From: Coix lacryma-jobi var. lacryma-jobi
Lineage: Eukaryota > Streptophyta > Magnoliopsida > Poales > Poaceae
Reading direction: 5' to 3'
Length of the DNA: 64,000 bases
Assembly (NCBI GenBank): GCA_009763385.1
Contig: CM019822.1
Coordinates: 5,674,127 to 5,738,126, forward strand
Numbering within the stretch: the first letter of the stretch is position 1; every line of letters starts with the position of its first letter. Positions 51,796 to 63,279 of this stretch are shown here, piece after piece. The notes under the pieces are model-generated. The model searched no databases and was not told the origin of the DNA. It worked only from the letters and a program-made list of their open reading frames with translations. Position numbers and translations under genes: made by a program.

Positions 51796-52912
51796 CGAGG
51801 CGGCGGCCGGGGAACGCCAAAACGAAACGAGCGCGGCTGTTGGAGTGGCGGCCGTGGCAACTGCTGCTGTTGTGCCGCTGCCGTTGTCTTCGCGGCTCCT
51901 TGCAGTGGAAGCCGACCTGCCTAAGGCACTTTCGGATGGGAAAGGGCAAAGCGAGGCGCTTGTGAGGCCCAACTCTCCCAGCTGTACAATCTGAGGCCCA
52001 GTAGAATGCAGCCCAACCCACTGCTTCGAGGCCCTCATCCACCTGGTTGCATCTGCTGCAGCCTGCAGGTGGGACCTAACTGCATGGCTCGATCTAACTG
52101 CTCGGCTGGATTACCTGCACGTAGAAGTAGAACCTTTGTTGATTGTTGAGAAGAGGATGTGGCACACTGGCACGGTCTAAAAAAAAAGAGAGAAGAGGAT
52201 GTGACACTGTGCGACACAGTCTCATATAATATAATTTTTACCCGTGAGTTATTCATAGACAAAAGTGTTTGTAATCAAAATTACATATATTAATATATCA
52301 GACTCCCATTTCCAGTCAAAACATCAAAATTTACAAATCAATAATACATTCATCAAACAAATAAACCATATGAACAAAGTTCACATATAATTTAAGTATT
52401 ATTGAGCTTGGGTTGTGATTTGTGAAGTGGTAACTTTTGACCCATAATTTCTACATATTAAATCGGGTTCAATTTAACTATAGATTGACGGGTACAAGCA
52501 ATACAGTCTCGTATCCTTACTTGCATTACCCACTGGATAATACTTTTTTCCTATTATTAATTTATCCATAGATAAAAAAAATAGCCATACTTTTGTCTTC
52601 AAGGGTTTTTACGCATCAGGTTCTGGGTAGAAATTGTCAAAGGAATGTTTTTAATTATTACCAGGGCATCAAATCCATCATAGACACGACGCCACGCGCT
52701 TGGGCTCCTGTCTTGCAATCGTCCGGCCTTCCCGAGGTCCAGTAGGCAGGACGCCGCGCGCTTATGGGTCTAATGGGCTCCTGTCTCGCACCGTCCGGCC
52801 TTTCCGAGGCCAGAGCTGCATGTGCTCTGGCCCTCCGGCCTCCGGTGTAGTCTCGTTCGTGATTCGTGTCTGGTTGGTGCTGGTTGAAGGACATGTATAA
52901 AAGTTTAGGTAC
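51796..52912. other. Upstream flank of phosphatase gene
   Basis: Contains the gene's GC-rich 5' region to about 52050, then AT-rich DNA. Positions 52660-52850 hold two imperfect direct copies of a GGGCTCCTGTCTYGCA...CCGTCCGGCCTT segment. No other gene seen. Confidence 0.45.
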
Positions 52913-53715
52913 TACTCCCTCCGTCGAAGACATTACGAAATACATGCTGATCATTTTTTTTTCTTAACTTTGAACAAGTTTATAGGAAATATGTGCGACA
53001 TCTATATCTCCAAATAACTTTATTATAAAAATATATTTAACGATCTATCTAATTATACTAATTATATATTATAAATATTAATATTATTTAATAATATATA
53101 ATTGATCAAAGTTGTAAAATGTTGACTTCTCGATAAGCGAGAATCTCTTTAATACGATTCCTGCACCCAAAAGAGGGTCAGACAGCGTGGCCACGTCCCC
53201 CACCTTTCCCGGCCGTCGGATCGGCCGGCCGGACCGCCCAGATCTTGCCTTTTCTGTTTTTTTTTGCAAAAAACCCTCGAACTTTACTCGAATCAATCTG
53301 CAGTCCATCCTCCTCGTAGTTTTTGTTTGCTAAAAGGCCCTCGAACTTTATCGAAATCAACTTGCAGTCCGGTCAACCTCCCTCCCCACTTGGGCCTGAT
53401 TCACCTCCGAACTAGGCCTCGGTGGGCCGAATTCGGCCCGTCGCCATTTTTCTTTTTTTCCAGCGAATTTATTATTTTTCTAATATATCTATTTTTTTAT
53501 AAAAAATAGTAAATCAAATAAAAATCATATAAAATACCAAATCAAGTTTGCTGACACAACTAGCACTGCATTGTAACCACATAACATCGTATATTTTAAT
53601 GAAATTTAATTGCTATATATATAGATCTATATTTCTATTAACATTACTATAAAACATATAACAAGTACAACAACATGCTAGAAAAACAATATCTAAATAC
53701 ACAAATATATACATA
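52913..53715. other. Interval with decayed Stowaway end and tandem duplication
   Basis: TACTACTCCCTCCGTCGAAG at 52910 is a Stowaway-like end without a clear partner. Two imperfect copies of a roughly 70-base unit (CCCTCGAACTTTAYYCGAA...TCAAYYTGCAGTCC) lie at 53266-53385. The rest is AT-rich. Confidence 0.55.
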
Positions 53716-53724
53716 TTATACATA

Positions 53725-54195
53725 GGGAGAATTATTTATTTGCCCTCAAAAAAACTCTAGTTACTCATGTGGCTCTTTTTCTTTTGAAGTTGTGTATATG
53801 GCCTCAAAACGAAACTTTGTTACTTATTTGGCCTTCCGTTAGATTTGAGTACATAATGGTGTTAAGTGTTGAGTAAAAAGACCATTTTACCCCTGCACCT
53901 AAAAAATTAAAAATTAGTGTATAAAACAGTATATATATTATATAAAGTATATATATTATAAACAGTATATATACATATTGTTTATATATACATATATATA
54001 CCTTTTTTTATTTTTTTTATGCGCATGGGTAAAATGGTCTTTTTACCCAATACTTAACACCGTTATGCCCTCAAATCTAACGGAAGGCCAAATTAGTAAT
54101 AAAGTTTCGTTTTGAGGCCATATACACAACTTCAAAAGAAAAAGGGCTACATAAGTAACCAGAGTTTTTTTGAGGGCCAAATAAATAATTCTCCC
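53725..54195. mobile_element. Mutator-type MITE with long TIRs and perfect 9-bp TSD
   Basis: 471 bases with inverted arms of about 165 bases starting GGGAGAATTATTTATTTG, flanked by TTATACATA on both sides (53716-53724 and 54196-54204). A 9-base duplication plus long TIRs is diagnostic of MULE-derived elements. The AT-rich centre has no frame. Confidence 0.93.
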
Positions 54196-54392
54196 TTATA
54201 CATATATATGTATAGATTTCTATGTATATTTATTTCAACTGTAAAAAACAAAGCCTATTTGAAAAATAATATTAAGATCCATTTTATAATAATTAGCTAT
54301 TTACAGTAAAAAATATCACAGGTAATTTTCTAGTGATATCTATTTTGGGACGGGGAGGGGGACATACTTGAAGACGAAAGTTTCAGATGAAG

Positions 54393-54542
54393 GGGTGTTT
54401 GGTTCTACCTCACTAAACTTTAGTCACTAAAATTTAGTCCATTTTAGTGGCTAAAATGTTAAACACCCTCACTAAAAGGGACTAAAATGCACTAAAATGG
54501 ACTAAATTTTAGTCAAAGTTTAGTTGGGTGGAACCAAACATA
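54393..54542. mobile_element. Small MITE (GGGTGTTTGGTT termini)
   Basis: About 150 bases with inverted ends GGTGTTTGGTTCTACC and GGTGGAACCAAACA, and an interior of repeated ACTAAA/TTTAGT motifs. This style is common among grass hAT or Tourist-like MITEs. No certain target duplication. Confidence 0.72.
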
Positions 54543-54584
54543 CCAAGTCGCTACGGAATACTCCTCGTATAAGGGAAAAAAAGG

Positions 54585-55749
54585 GTTATTTAACTTTTTG
54601 CCATCGTTATGAAAGCCACTCCTTCGTTTGCCAGTTTTATACGAGCTCTTACATATTTGTCATCCGAAACCGTAAACCTCCTACGTTTTTGCCATTTTTG
54701 CTGATGTGGCACGCCACGTAGATAGCCAACGTGGCATTGCCTCTCCTCTCACTACCGCTTCTTTTCCTCTTTGGTCACTGACATATGGGCCTCGTAGCTC
54801 AGATCGTTCTTCAACCTCCAGCCACCGAAGGAAGTGAGCACGTTACGCCCGAGCACGCATCATGCCGCTGCACCGTGCGGCATCCGCACCCCTTGCGCAT
54901 CACACGCTGCCGCCTCGCCGGCCCCCGCACCCCCACACAGCACCGCCACCCCGCACTGGCCGCTGCCGCCGTTCGGCGAGTCGCACACGGGCCCTTCAGC
55001 CTGCTGGACCAGCGGCCCAGCATCGGTAACCAGCACGGGCAGCTGTACGAGGCCGACGCGCGCAGCTTCCACGACCACGACGTTCGCGTCTTCGTCACCA
55101 ACATCACCGCGGTGCTCCTCCCCCTCCCATCAAATTCTTCCATTAACCCTTGCTAGCTAGCTAGCACGTACAGTGGCAGAAGATGATTCGATTTGATGGA
55201 GCACTTCGTCTCGTCGCATTATTAGCACTACAGGGGTCCATGACCGGCTACGTGCAGAACGGCAAGGACAGCATGATCGAGATCTTGGGCCCGCACCAGC
55301 AGTCGTGGCAGGAGGAGGAGCAGCAGCAAGGAGGACAGCAGCGGGAGGAGGAGGCAGCAGCCGGGCAGGGGTACCGCACTATCCGGGCTGCAGCGCACCT
55401 GCCCGCGCCAAACCGCCGACCACCGCGCCGCTCAGCCGGCCACTGCGCCCCTGCCCGCGCCGCGCCGTGCCACACCACCGGCTGCGGGCGCCCCTGCGTG
55501 CGCCACCCTGTTTCTGCACGCACTGCCGTACGAGATCCTTCCCTTCCCAGTCACCGAGTGGGGAGGAAGAGAAGCAGCAGTGAGAGGAGAGGCAATGCCA
55601 CGTTGGCTGTCTACATGGCGTGCCACATCAGCAAAAAATGACAAAAACGTAGGAGGTTTACTGTTTTTCTATGACAAATATATAGGAGCTCGTATAAAAC
55701 TGGCAAAGGAAGGAGTGACTTTCATAACAATGGCAAAAGGTTAAATAAC
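54585..55749. mobile_element. Pack-MULE-like element carrying vicilin-like gene pieces
   Basis: Inverted arms of about 185 bases (54585-54770 and 55564-55749) begin GTTATTTAACYTTTTGCCAT. The flanks are A/G-rich on both sides, so a 9-base duplication is plausible but not exact. The interior is GC-rich and holds fragments of a cupin seed-storage-like gene. Long TIRs around captured coding sequence define Pack-MULEs. Confidence 0.8.
54963..55377 (+). pseudogene. Captured fragments of a vicilin-like (7S globulin, cupin) gene
   Basis: 54972-55130 reads GPFSLLDQRPSIGNQHGQLY, EADARSFHDHDVRVFVTNIT in one frame, the opening of the second cupin half of vicilin-like storage proteins. The frame then degenerates. 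A second piece, 55230-55377, reads MIEILGPHQQSWQEEEQQQG and then GQGYRTIR, like the acidic Glu/Gln-rich linker of the same family. The pieces lie inside the long-TIR element, so they are transposed fragments, not a working storage protein gene. Confidence 0.72.
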
Positions 55750-55910
55750 AAAAAAAAAAAAAAGGCCCATGTCTCCGTCCGAGTGGTCTTTGTGCCAAAG
55801 TCAATCCTAGATCCATCTCCTCGGTCCTCGCACCGAAGAGCCGCCGTGCCCAACCCCAACCCGTTGCCCTGCTCTCCTCATTTTTCATCTATGCGCCGCC
55901 GGAGCGCTCG

Positions 55911-56030
55911 TCTCCTTCTCCGGCGCTGTCCACAAGTGACGAGGCCTCGTCTAACCTCCCGCTACCGGAATCTCCTTCTCCGGCGCTGTCCACAAGTGAC
56001 AAGGCCTCGTCTAACCTCCCGCTACCGGAA
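55911..56030. repeat. 60-bp tandem duplication
   Basis: TCTCCTTCTCCGGCGCTGTC through CTACCGGAA is repeated with one difference (GACGAGG against GACAAGG). Confidence 0.95.
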
Positions 56031-56372
56031 TCCTGACGGGGTCGGGGACGCCAGAATCGGTCGGCACCATTGGCATCCAACCGAATCCCTGGAGAGGCTG
56101 GTGTCGATTATGGCGTCACGGTCCCCTTGCAATCTCTAATCCGAGTCCGAGCGTGGGTACTGCGGACGGGTTTCTTTACAGGATTACAAGCCAGGTACTA
56201 CTAATAAATATAAAAACTTGTTTTTTTTTATTGTTGATAAAACTTTGATTCGGATACGAATTGACCCCCTTACACGATCCATAAATAGCATGCTACTGGC
56301 GCCTTGTTCGTCACCCAGGGCGCACCGCCGTGCTGAAAGGGAGAGAGGCCACGGGAAGTGGGAAGGCACGGG
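56031..56372 (+). promoter_or_regulatory. Upstream region of the 56373 gene, duplicated at 40390-40515
   Basis: Contains GATTCGGATACGAATTGACC, CCCCCTTACACGATCC, a CCATAAATAGC TATA-like site (near 56280) and GCCTTGTTCGTCACC. The same blocks appear in inverse orientation beside the hairpin at 40271-40413, so this is a family promoter module. Confidence 0.6.
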
Positions 56373-57508
56373 ATGCTGAAACGCAAACGCTCGGAGGAGC
56401 GCGGCTGCCGCGGCACTGCCAAGCGTCCGGCGGCTGAGCGGAAGCAGCAGCTATACCTGCTGCTGGACGACTGGGAGAGGGGCTACAGCGTCCGCAGGCT
56501 GGACGTCGACGCCGGGGCCGACGCTGAACTGCCGCCAAAGCGGTTCACCGAACCACCGCTCGCCCGGATCGAAGCCCCGCACGTGAGGTCCTGGAACTTC
56601 ATCTCTCATGGCTCCAAGATCTTTGCCATTTAGGCAAAAGAAGCCAGCCCTGCCATCCCGGCCTTTGACACGCACACAATGAGCCTGACCATGTGCCCAT
56701 GGACTTCCTGCCGTGCGGACTATGTCATTCCCCTCTTTGTTGCCTCCATCGGAGGCAAGCTATTCGCCTTCCTGGAAGACCGCACCGAGTACCTTGCAGA
56801 CCCGCCATCTTACGAAAGCAACGCCCCATGGTCTTGGTCCACAGTCAAGTCACCACTGCCATTTTATAACATGCAAATCGCCTGTTATGCCTTGCACCCA
56901 GATGGCCGCACCCTCTTTGTGTCCGCTGGCAGCCGGATAAAGAATCGGCCATGCACAATCTCCTTTGATGCTGAGCGCCTCGAGTGGACGCACCATGTAG
57001 TGACTGGCTGTTGCCTTTTGCTGGCCAGGCCTACTTTGATGACGAGTTGGAAGCATGGGTTGGCCTTGCCCGTGACAAAGATAGTGCTGGCTACCTTTGT
57101 TCCTGTGATGTGCCGCCAGTCGCTGCCAAGTTAACGAGCCCTCCATCTTGCAAGTTCGGACTTAATAAGATGCTCAGCAAGGAGTCAGAATTGCATCGGG
57201 GCGCCAAGCTTATCTATATGGGTGAAAGCAAGTTCTGCCTCATTGAGTCACTGTTCCACGAGGATGACCTGCATTTGTGCGGGGACCCTACTAAGACAGA
57301 CCTCTGTGACCACTACCCACCTCGGCGTTGCCGTGTGCTCCACATGACCACGTTTGGTCTCAAGTACAATAAAGCAGGAAACCTGCAGATCATGCTGCGA
57401 CGACAAGCTCAAGCTTGCATGATGTTTAAGCGACCTCACAGAGCCATCACTGGAGCCTTTGGCATTCTGGATCTAAGTTTGAACAAAATGGATCCGAACC
57501 AGGAATAA
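56373..57508 (+). pseudogene. Grass-specific DUF1618-like / F-box-associated-type family member, broken
   Basis: From ATG at 56373 (MLKRKRSEERGCRGTAKRPA) the protein reads YLLLDDWERGYSVRRLDVD, then KRFTEPPLARIEAPHVRSW, then meets TAG (56631-56633). The same frame goes on (AIPAFDTHTMSLTMCPW, GGKLFAFLEDRTEYLADPPS, CYALHPDGRTLFVSAG) to about 56995. There a one-base frame change is needed to continue with DWLLPFAGQAYFDDELEAWV, GYLCSCDVPPVAA, GAKLIYMGESKFCLIE to the stop at 57508. I recognise the pattern from a large grass family of unknown function with beta-propeller-like repeats; the DUF1618 label is tentative. One stop plus one frameshift make it a likely pseudogene. Confidence 0.75.
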
Positions 57509-59910
57509 AGGATGAGGTGGAAGAAGTTGACTGTGTTTCTTGGTTTTGTTTGTGCTGGTGTATTAAAATAGGTCTTCTATGTTGTTCATTGTTGCAAATC
57601 CTAGGTATTTATATCAACCACAGTCAGGGATTTGTCATGAAATACTGACATTACGCTTATTTACAAATGGCACAACTTGTCCTCATATATACAAATCTCA
57701 ACTATATCCACACACCACAATTGCTTTATATGAAAGTAATAAAACTGCAAAAGTATTAATGTGTTCTGTCCACATCAGATCAAGTGTCTCTAAACAGGAT
57801 TCTGGGAGCAATCTTCATCGAGAATTTCAGGTTCTGCTCCAAACATAGATCCTGGATTTATTTTTCACATAAGAGCTTTGTAGTAAATATCAAGCACAAC
57901 TACTCCCATGTAATTTTGCTGTCATCTCATTTAATGTGTTGTCACATATAGTGGAACTAAGAAAATTTGGCATTCCCAATATAAGTCCTGAAAAGTTCCT
58001 TAGTTGCTTGAAACATTATCACATTTTGCCTTTTTAGTTGGCTATATAATAAAGTCTTCTGTTATGTGTTCATAAAATCTATGATATACTCTCTGCCTAG
58101 TGCTCTCAATTGATTTCATATGGAAGTCTGTGAATATGTTTTACTAGACTATAATTAGGAGTAGCACGTTTTGAGTTTTTTTAGTGGAAGCTGAGGAATT
58201 AACATGTACCAACATAAACAAAACACTTATTTCATGCTGGTCCTGTTTTTTTTAGATACACAATGAGTTACAGTTACAATGTATACTGAGCTGCTGATGA
58301 TGATGCAAAGTTTACTTGTTCTTTGGCAACTTGTATCTGGGAATATTGATCTACTTCTATTAATACAGAATATGTGTTGGACAATCAATTCATGTATAGG
58401 CAGCTGCTGCGGTGTTTTGACCATTAGTTTCATTGCAAGGACAACAGCTTTTGGTCTGGACTCTGGAGATGTCAGTCATTACAGAACATTGGTGTACCTC
58501 AATTCCCTGTGAGGTTTCAGTGTTGCCTTCAACAAACAAACATGCAGGGGTTGCTAATGGGGACTGGTAGCTTTGCTGTACTACAATATCTCTACTTATT
58601 TCAACTACTGTTGTTGCTGGACAGGCTACAAAATTGGGCAGTGATTCATTGTTATGGAGATGTTCTGCAGCCAAGCTTGTTACCGCTTATTCATGCATGA
58701 ATGGATCTTCTTGATTGATGCTCTGTATAGATCCCCCCTCCCCCCCCCCGCCCCCCCCCCCCCACCCACCAAAAAAAAAGTTCTCAATTCTTGTGAAAGT
58801 GTTACTTTCAGTAACTATTTCTAAATTTGGAATTAAAGTCTTTGTGGGTTCCCATTTGAGTTTGCTTTCTTTAAAGTAATAAAATCTCTAAATGAGATTG
58901 GAATTACCAGGAAAATCTGCATAGGTTTATGCAATATAAATTGGGGAAACCTTCTTTTCAAAAAAGGAACTGAGCCCTTTTTGGTTTTAGCTAACATAGC
59001 ATACATTATCTTTCTCCTAATCTCACTACTGTTTTGCCATTGTGGTTGGTCTAGTACTTGTCAATGAGGCTCGCAGCTGTAACTGTAAACTCAAGGGTCG
59101 ATTTTGGTGGGCTAGACAGCTTTCTGACCACGGAGGTTCCAAGAAAAGCTGCCATCCTTTTTGTCAGCATTCTACATGTTGGGCCTCACTGTTTTACAGA
59201 AACGTTTCCAAGAAAAGCTTTCTCCTGGAGCACAATGCTAGAGCACAAATGCACGATGCCTGATTAATAAAAACCATATGAACTTTTGAATTTTTTTCTA
59301 TTTGAATAGCAATAGCTTGGTTAAGGCAGAACCTCTGTTAAACTATAGCAGTATAGTAGGATACCTCATGTGTACTCAAATATGCTGCTGTTCTTTTGGG
59401 ATCTAGGGGTGCTGTTCTTTCTGGTTCTAGCCTAGTTGGGAACCACTAATCTGAACTGAACCGAGCTGTTGTAAGCAGCCAAACCACTGGAACATGTATG
59501 TGTGCAGGTAGAAAGTTTGTTTGGCAAAATGTGTCATTTTGTGATTAATGAGGTTCCCTTTTCCAAAGTTTCTTTGAGTACTGCCAATGGGAACTTTTTT
59601 TTACGGAGGTAAAACCCAGCTTTTATAGAAAGCTCACAAGGTACCTGTTTGACAGAAACACAATCCAAAGACCAAAAAGAAACAAAAGAAAGTAGAACTG
59701 GGGCTACCAGCTTGCGAAAATTACCAGCACAGTTAAACTAGGCCTTCACCCCAGCCAAGCTAAGAATTAGTACAGCCGTACAGGAGAACTATATAACCAG
59801 CTAATGGAGCAAAATACCATCAGGACTTAAGAAGAGCTTTTACACCACATGTCAGACTACTGCCAGAATACCTCTAATCTTCATGACAATGCTTCCAAGT
59901 ACTTTCAATG
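57509..59910. other. Interval without supported gene
   Basis: AT-rich 3' flank and intergenic DNA. A C run broken by G and A lies at 58732-58765 followed by an A run. T-rich tracts occur throughout. No conserved-looking frame or complete transposon was found. Confidence 0.5.
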
Positions 59911-60894
59911 TCAAGCTCCACCAGTATTCCTGTTCTTGAGCATTTGAAGCTCCTGAGGATATAACAATTCTATAATCTCAAAAACGGCTTCCTGAAGTTG
60001 CGAGAATAGTCCTGGGATAAAAAAATCTAGGATGAGGAAGATATCAGCCAAACTGTATTTGATTATCTTATTCATAGCTTCTTGAGCATTGATAGTGCTG
60101 CTCTTCCCATTGTTCTGCTTGTTATGTTTTGAATCTTCATCTTCTATTCCATACTTAGTCAAATGATGACAACAATGTCTTCCGAATAATGTGGCACCCT
60201 CTTCATTTGCCGGTAAGGGCTCTCTGCGTTTGAAGTTCAATATCTGAAGAAGACCTGGATGAAAAAGTATTGCGGTTTGCCAGTTCCGAAGCTCTTCACA
60301 GATACCACATTTCACAAATTTGAGTGCTTTCCAGTACATTTCATTATTCAGCATCTTTGCTAATACTAATTTCTGATGCAGTATAATATACCTTGCAATT
60401 TTCTCCTCATCATCCAGCAGTACGATATTATGTTTGATCAAATTTATGTGGCGGGTAGGATCCTTAGTCATCAGTTCTAATAAGTGCTCTAACTCCTTAG
60501 GCACTACCCTGGTTCTGAAGACTTTGCCTTTTATTGTTTGCTTAAAGATTTGAAGTCCATTACAGCACCAGACTCAATATCTCTGGAAGTAGTGTCCGAA
60601 GCCTTCACTGATCTTGTTCTGAAAGTCTTCTCAGATATCTTTACGGACTTAGATCTGGACAACCAATAAAAATCTTTGATGGATAACTGCCCGTTGAATG
60701 TGTACCCTTCCTGGTATATGTCGACATGGAAATTTTAGGGCACTGATTACATCAACAGCAGCATAACTAGGGCGTATTCTTCCTTGGCACCAGAACTCTT
60801 TGTTTACGCCATGTGGTCTTGCGAAAAAGACCATCCTGCACCCAGCAAGGTACTTCATCAGTTCTTGAGCTTCATCTTCTTCGTAAAGACACAA
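59911..60894 (-). pseudogene. Unrecognised protein gene with two frameshifts
   Basis: Minus-strand reading: CLYEEDEAQELMKYLAGCRM to VDVISALKF (60894 to about 60735), a frame change, VDIYQEGYTFNGQLSIKDFY to DFKSLSKQ (to about 60545), a second frame change, then KGKVFRTRVVPKELEHLLEL to KNRNTGGA (stop 59911). The composition is normal protein-like over about 320 residues in three frames, so it is a decayed gene or exon set rather than chance. The last segment is Leu/Ile-rich and helical. I do not recognise the family. The first Met at 60894 is not a convincing start; the gene is probably truncated at about 60900, where different DNA begins. Confidence 0.5.
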
Positions 60895-60904
60895 TATTAG
60901 TGAC

Positions 60905-61469
60905 CCTTACTCAGCGAGCATGCGCTAGTAGGGGTAGCAGCGCGCGTGCGCTAGTAGAGGTAGCAACGCGCGTCAGGATCAGGAGACCCGAGCAGCACAC
61001 GTACGCATTATTGACACATAGAGTACATGTTAACACTAGTACGATACATTTTCTCTATCCTCGTGACTAGTTTTTTTTACCAATCCACTAGAACTTCTCT
61101 TGTCTAGATTTGTTTTTCTTTCTCTTTCGGGATAGCGGATTTGTAGGAGATAAAAAGGGCGGGGAATTGTTTGACATCCATATAGATGTAAAAGTAATAT
61201 TTTCGAAATTCATAATATCTTATATTCCATAATACTTTATATGAGATTAATAATTCAAGCGATATTAAAAAAATGATTCATAAAAGACATACAAGGTTAT
61301 AAAAAACTAAAAAAAGAAGTAAATCTTATTTATCGAGATATATATGACTTTGCAAATAGCTAATACAAAGCACATGTGGCTTATGTTTTCTGGTGCTAAA
61401 CAATTATCATTAATACTATGAAAAAACAAGACAAGGTAAGCAGATAAAAAAATATGAAATTATGTTAAA
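60905..61469. other. Interval with GCGCGTGCGCTAGTAG repeats, then AT-rich DNA
   Basis: TGCGCTAGTAGRGGTAGCARCGCGCGT occurs twice in tandem at 60925-60975. A related inverse block (GTGCGCTACTAG...GCGCACGCGCG) lies at 62599-62630 on the far side of the AT-rich array. No gene. Confidence 0.5.
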
Positions 61470-62440
61470 CTTTACATTTATAAACTTTGAACTATGTACT
61501 TTTAGATTTAATACATTGATCTAACATATTATAAACTTTATATTATTATATTCAAACTGTGAACTATCACACTATAAACCTTGTATGGTTAGATTTGAAA
61601 CTTTGCACTCAGAGTTTATAAATTTTGAACTATCATACTATAAATTTTGTATTATTAGATTCAAAACCTTACCCTTAGAATTTATAAACTTTAAACTATA
61701 ACATTATAAACTTTTTACCGCTAGATTAAAAAATTAACCTATCCCTATTATAAATCTTGTACTGTCAGGTTGAAAACTTTATACTCAGAATCTATAAAAA
61801 ACTAAACTATCATATTACAAATTTTGATTACTATATTCAATATTTTGATCTATCATAATATAAACTTCATACTGCTAGGTTTAAAATTTTACATTCATAA
61901 TTTATAAACTTTGAATGTTAGGTTCAAAACTTTAAACTATCATATTGTAAACTTTGTCCCGCTAGTTTTAAAATTTTAAGCTCAGAATTTATAAACTTTA
62001 AACTATCATGTTATAAAGTTTTTACTGCAAGATTCAAAACTTTAAATTATCACATTATTAATTTTATACTGCTAGATTCAAAACTTTACACAGAATTTAT
62101 AAAACATTAAACTATCACATTACAAACTTTCTAATATTAGGTTCAAAACTTTAAACTATCACATTATAAACTTTGTATTTTGAGGTTCAAAATTTAACAC
62201 TCAGAATTAATAAACTTTAAACTATCACATTACAAAATTTTATACTGTTATGTTCAAAAGTTTGAGTTATCTTTAAATTATCATATTATAAACTTTTTAC
62301 TGCAAGTTTCAAAACTTTAGAATCAGAATTTATAAACTTTAAACTATCATCATCTTTACACTTGGAATTTGAACTATCATCACCTTTACACTCGAAATTT
62401 ATAAACTTTAAACTATTATCACATTACAATCTTTATACTC
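61470..62440. repeat. Degenerate AT-rich tandem array
   Basis: About 12-15 divergent copies of a roughly 65-70-base unit built from TTTATAAACTTTAAACTATC, ACATTATAAACTTTGTACTG, CTAGATTCAAAACTTTAC and ACTCAGAA. Spacing is irregular and units are often partial. Nothing is coding. Confidence 0.85.
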
Positions 62441-63279
62441 CCTCCATCTTAGGATATAAGGCATGCACGTATTTCAAAATTCAAACTTTATTAACTTTGA
62501 CCAATAATAAGTCTAATAAAATAAAAAATATATAGTACAATAATGGTACCATTAGATTTATCTTTACAAATACTTTCTAATGATATTTTTGTTGTTTCCG
62601 TGCGCTACTAGCCGAAGCAGCGCACGCGCGTCCATTAGTGATTGGGCTCACCATCGGCACCCTCGTGGTATCTCGTATACCCGTCGCCCTTCCCACTTCT
62701 TCTTTCGCAAGAAAGAGATCTCAGTGTCCCCGCCACCCTTTCCAAAAAGACCGAACCGAAAACAGCACAGACGCAATCTTCTTCCCCGCCGCCACCCTTT
62801 CTCCTTACCGGCACCCTCCTCTTTGCCTCCGCCATCGTTTCCCCCCATTATTTCAAAACACAAGAACGGCAGTGGAATCGAGGGCGTGCTATTACTCAGT
62901 TACTCACCACGCCCGTCGAACTCGGCATCCTGACTGCCGCTGGGTGGCCCAAGGTAAGTGTCTTCTCACCAAGAACAGAATAGCACCGGTCGACGCCGGG
63001 ATAGATGATAGCCGCTCCTGATCGACCGGCGTCGGGGAAGGATACGGGTGGCCGGCGATGGATTGGGGAAGGATTGCGGAATAAATTAGGGTTAGGGATT
63101 TGAGCAGCACGCTCGAGCGGGAGAGGCTGACACCTCCTCTTGCTCACGCTGCTGCTGCCTCCTGCAGTCCTGCTCCAGTGGCGAGATCATCCTGGCTTGG
63201 GCTCTGTTTTCTTGAACTTATCGGCTGAAATCAGCTCTACCTGTCACCTATAGAACAATGTTTTTCTCTCGTAACAAAT
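62441..63279. other. Decayed Stowaway end and GC-rich interval
   Basis: TACTCCCTCCATCTTAGGATATAAGG at 62437-62462 is a Stowaway-like end. It is followed by a CT-rich and GC-rich stretch (62600-63180) that looks like a plant 5' leader or first exon with a possible GT donor after CCCAAG at 62953. No complete gene can be assembled inside the window. Confidence 0.4.

Noticed and set aside
51013..51994. Plus-strand ORFs of up to 303 codons over the phosphatase gene
   Set aside because: Antisense shadows of a GC-rich gene; they lack domain motifs, while the minus strand has DLDHT and BRCT.
62580..63021. Possible first exon of a host gene running off the window
   Set aside because: Composition fits a plant 5' exon and a GT donor is possible, but no downstream exon, domain or consistent frame could be followed.
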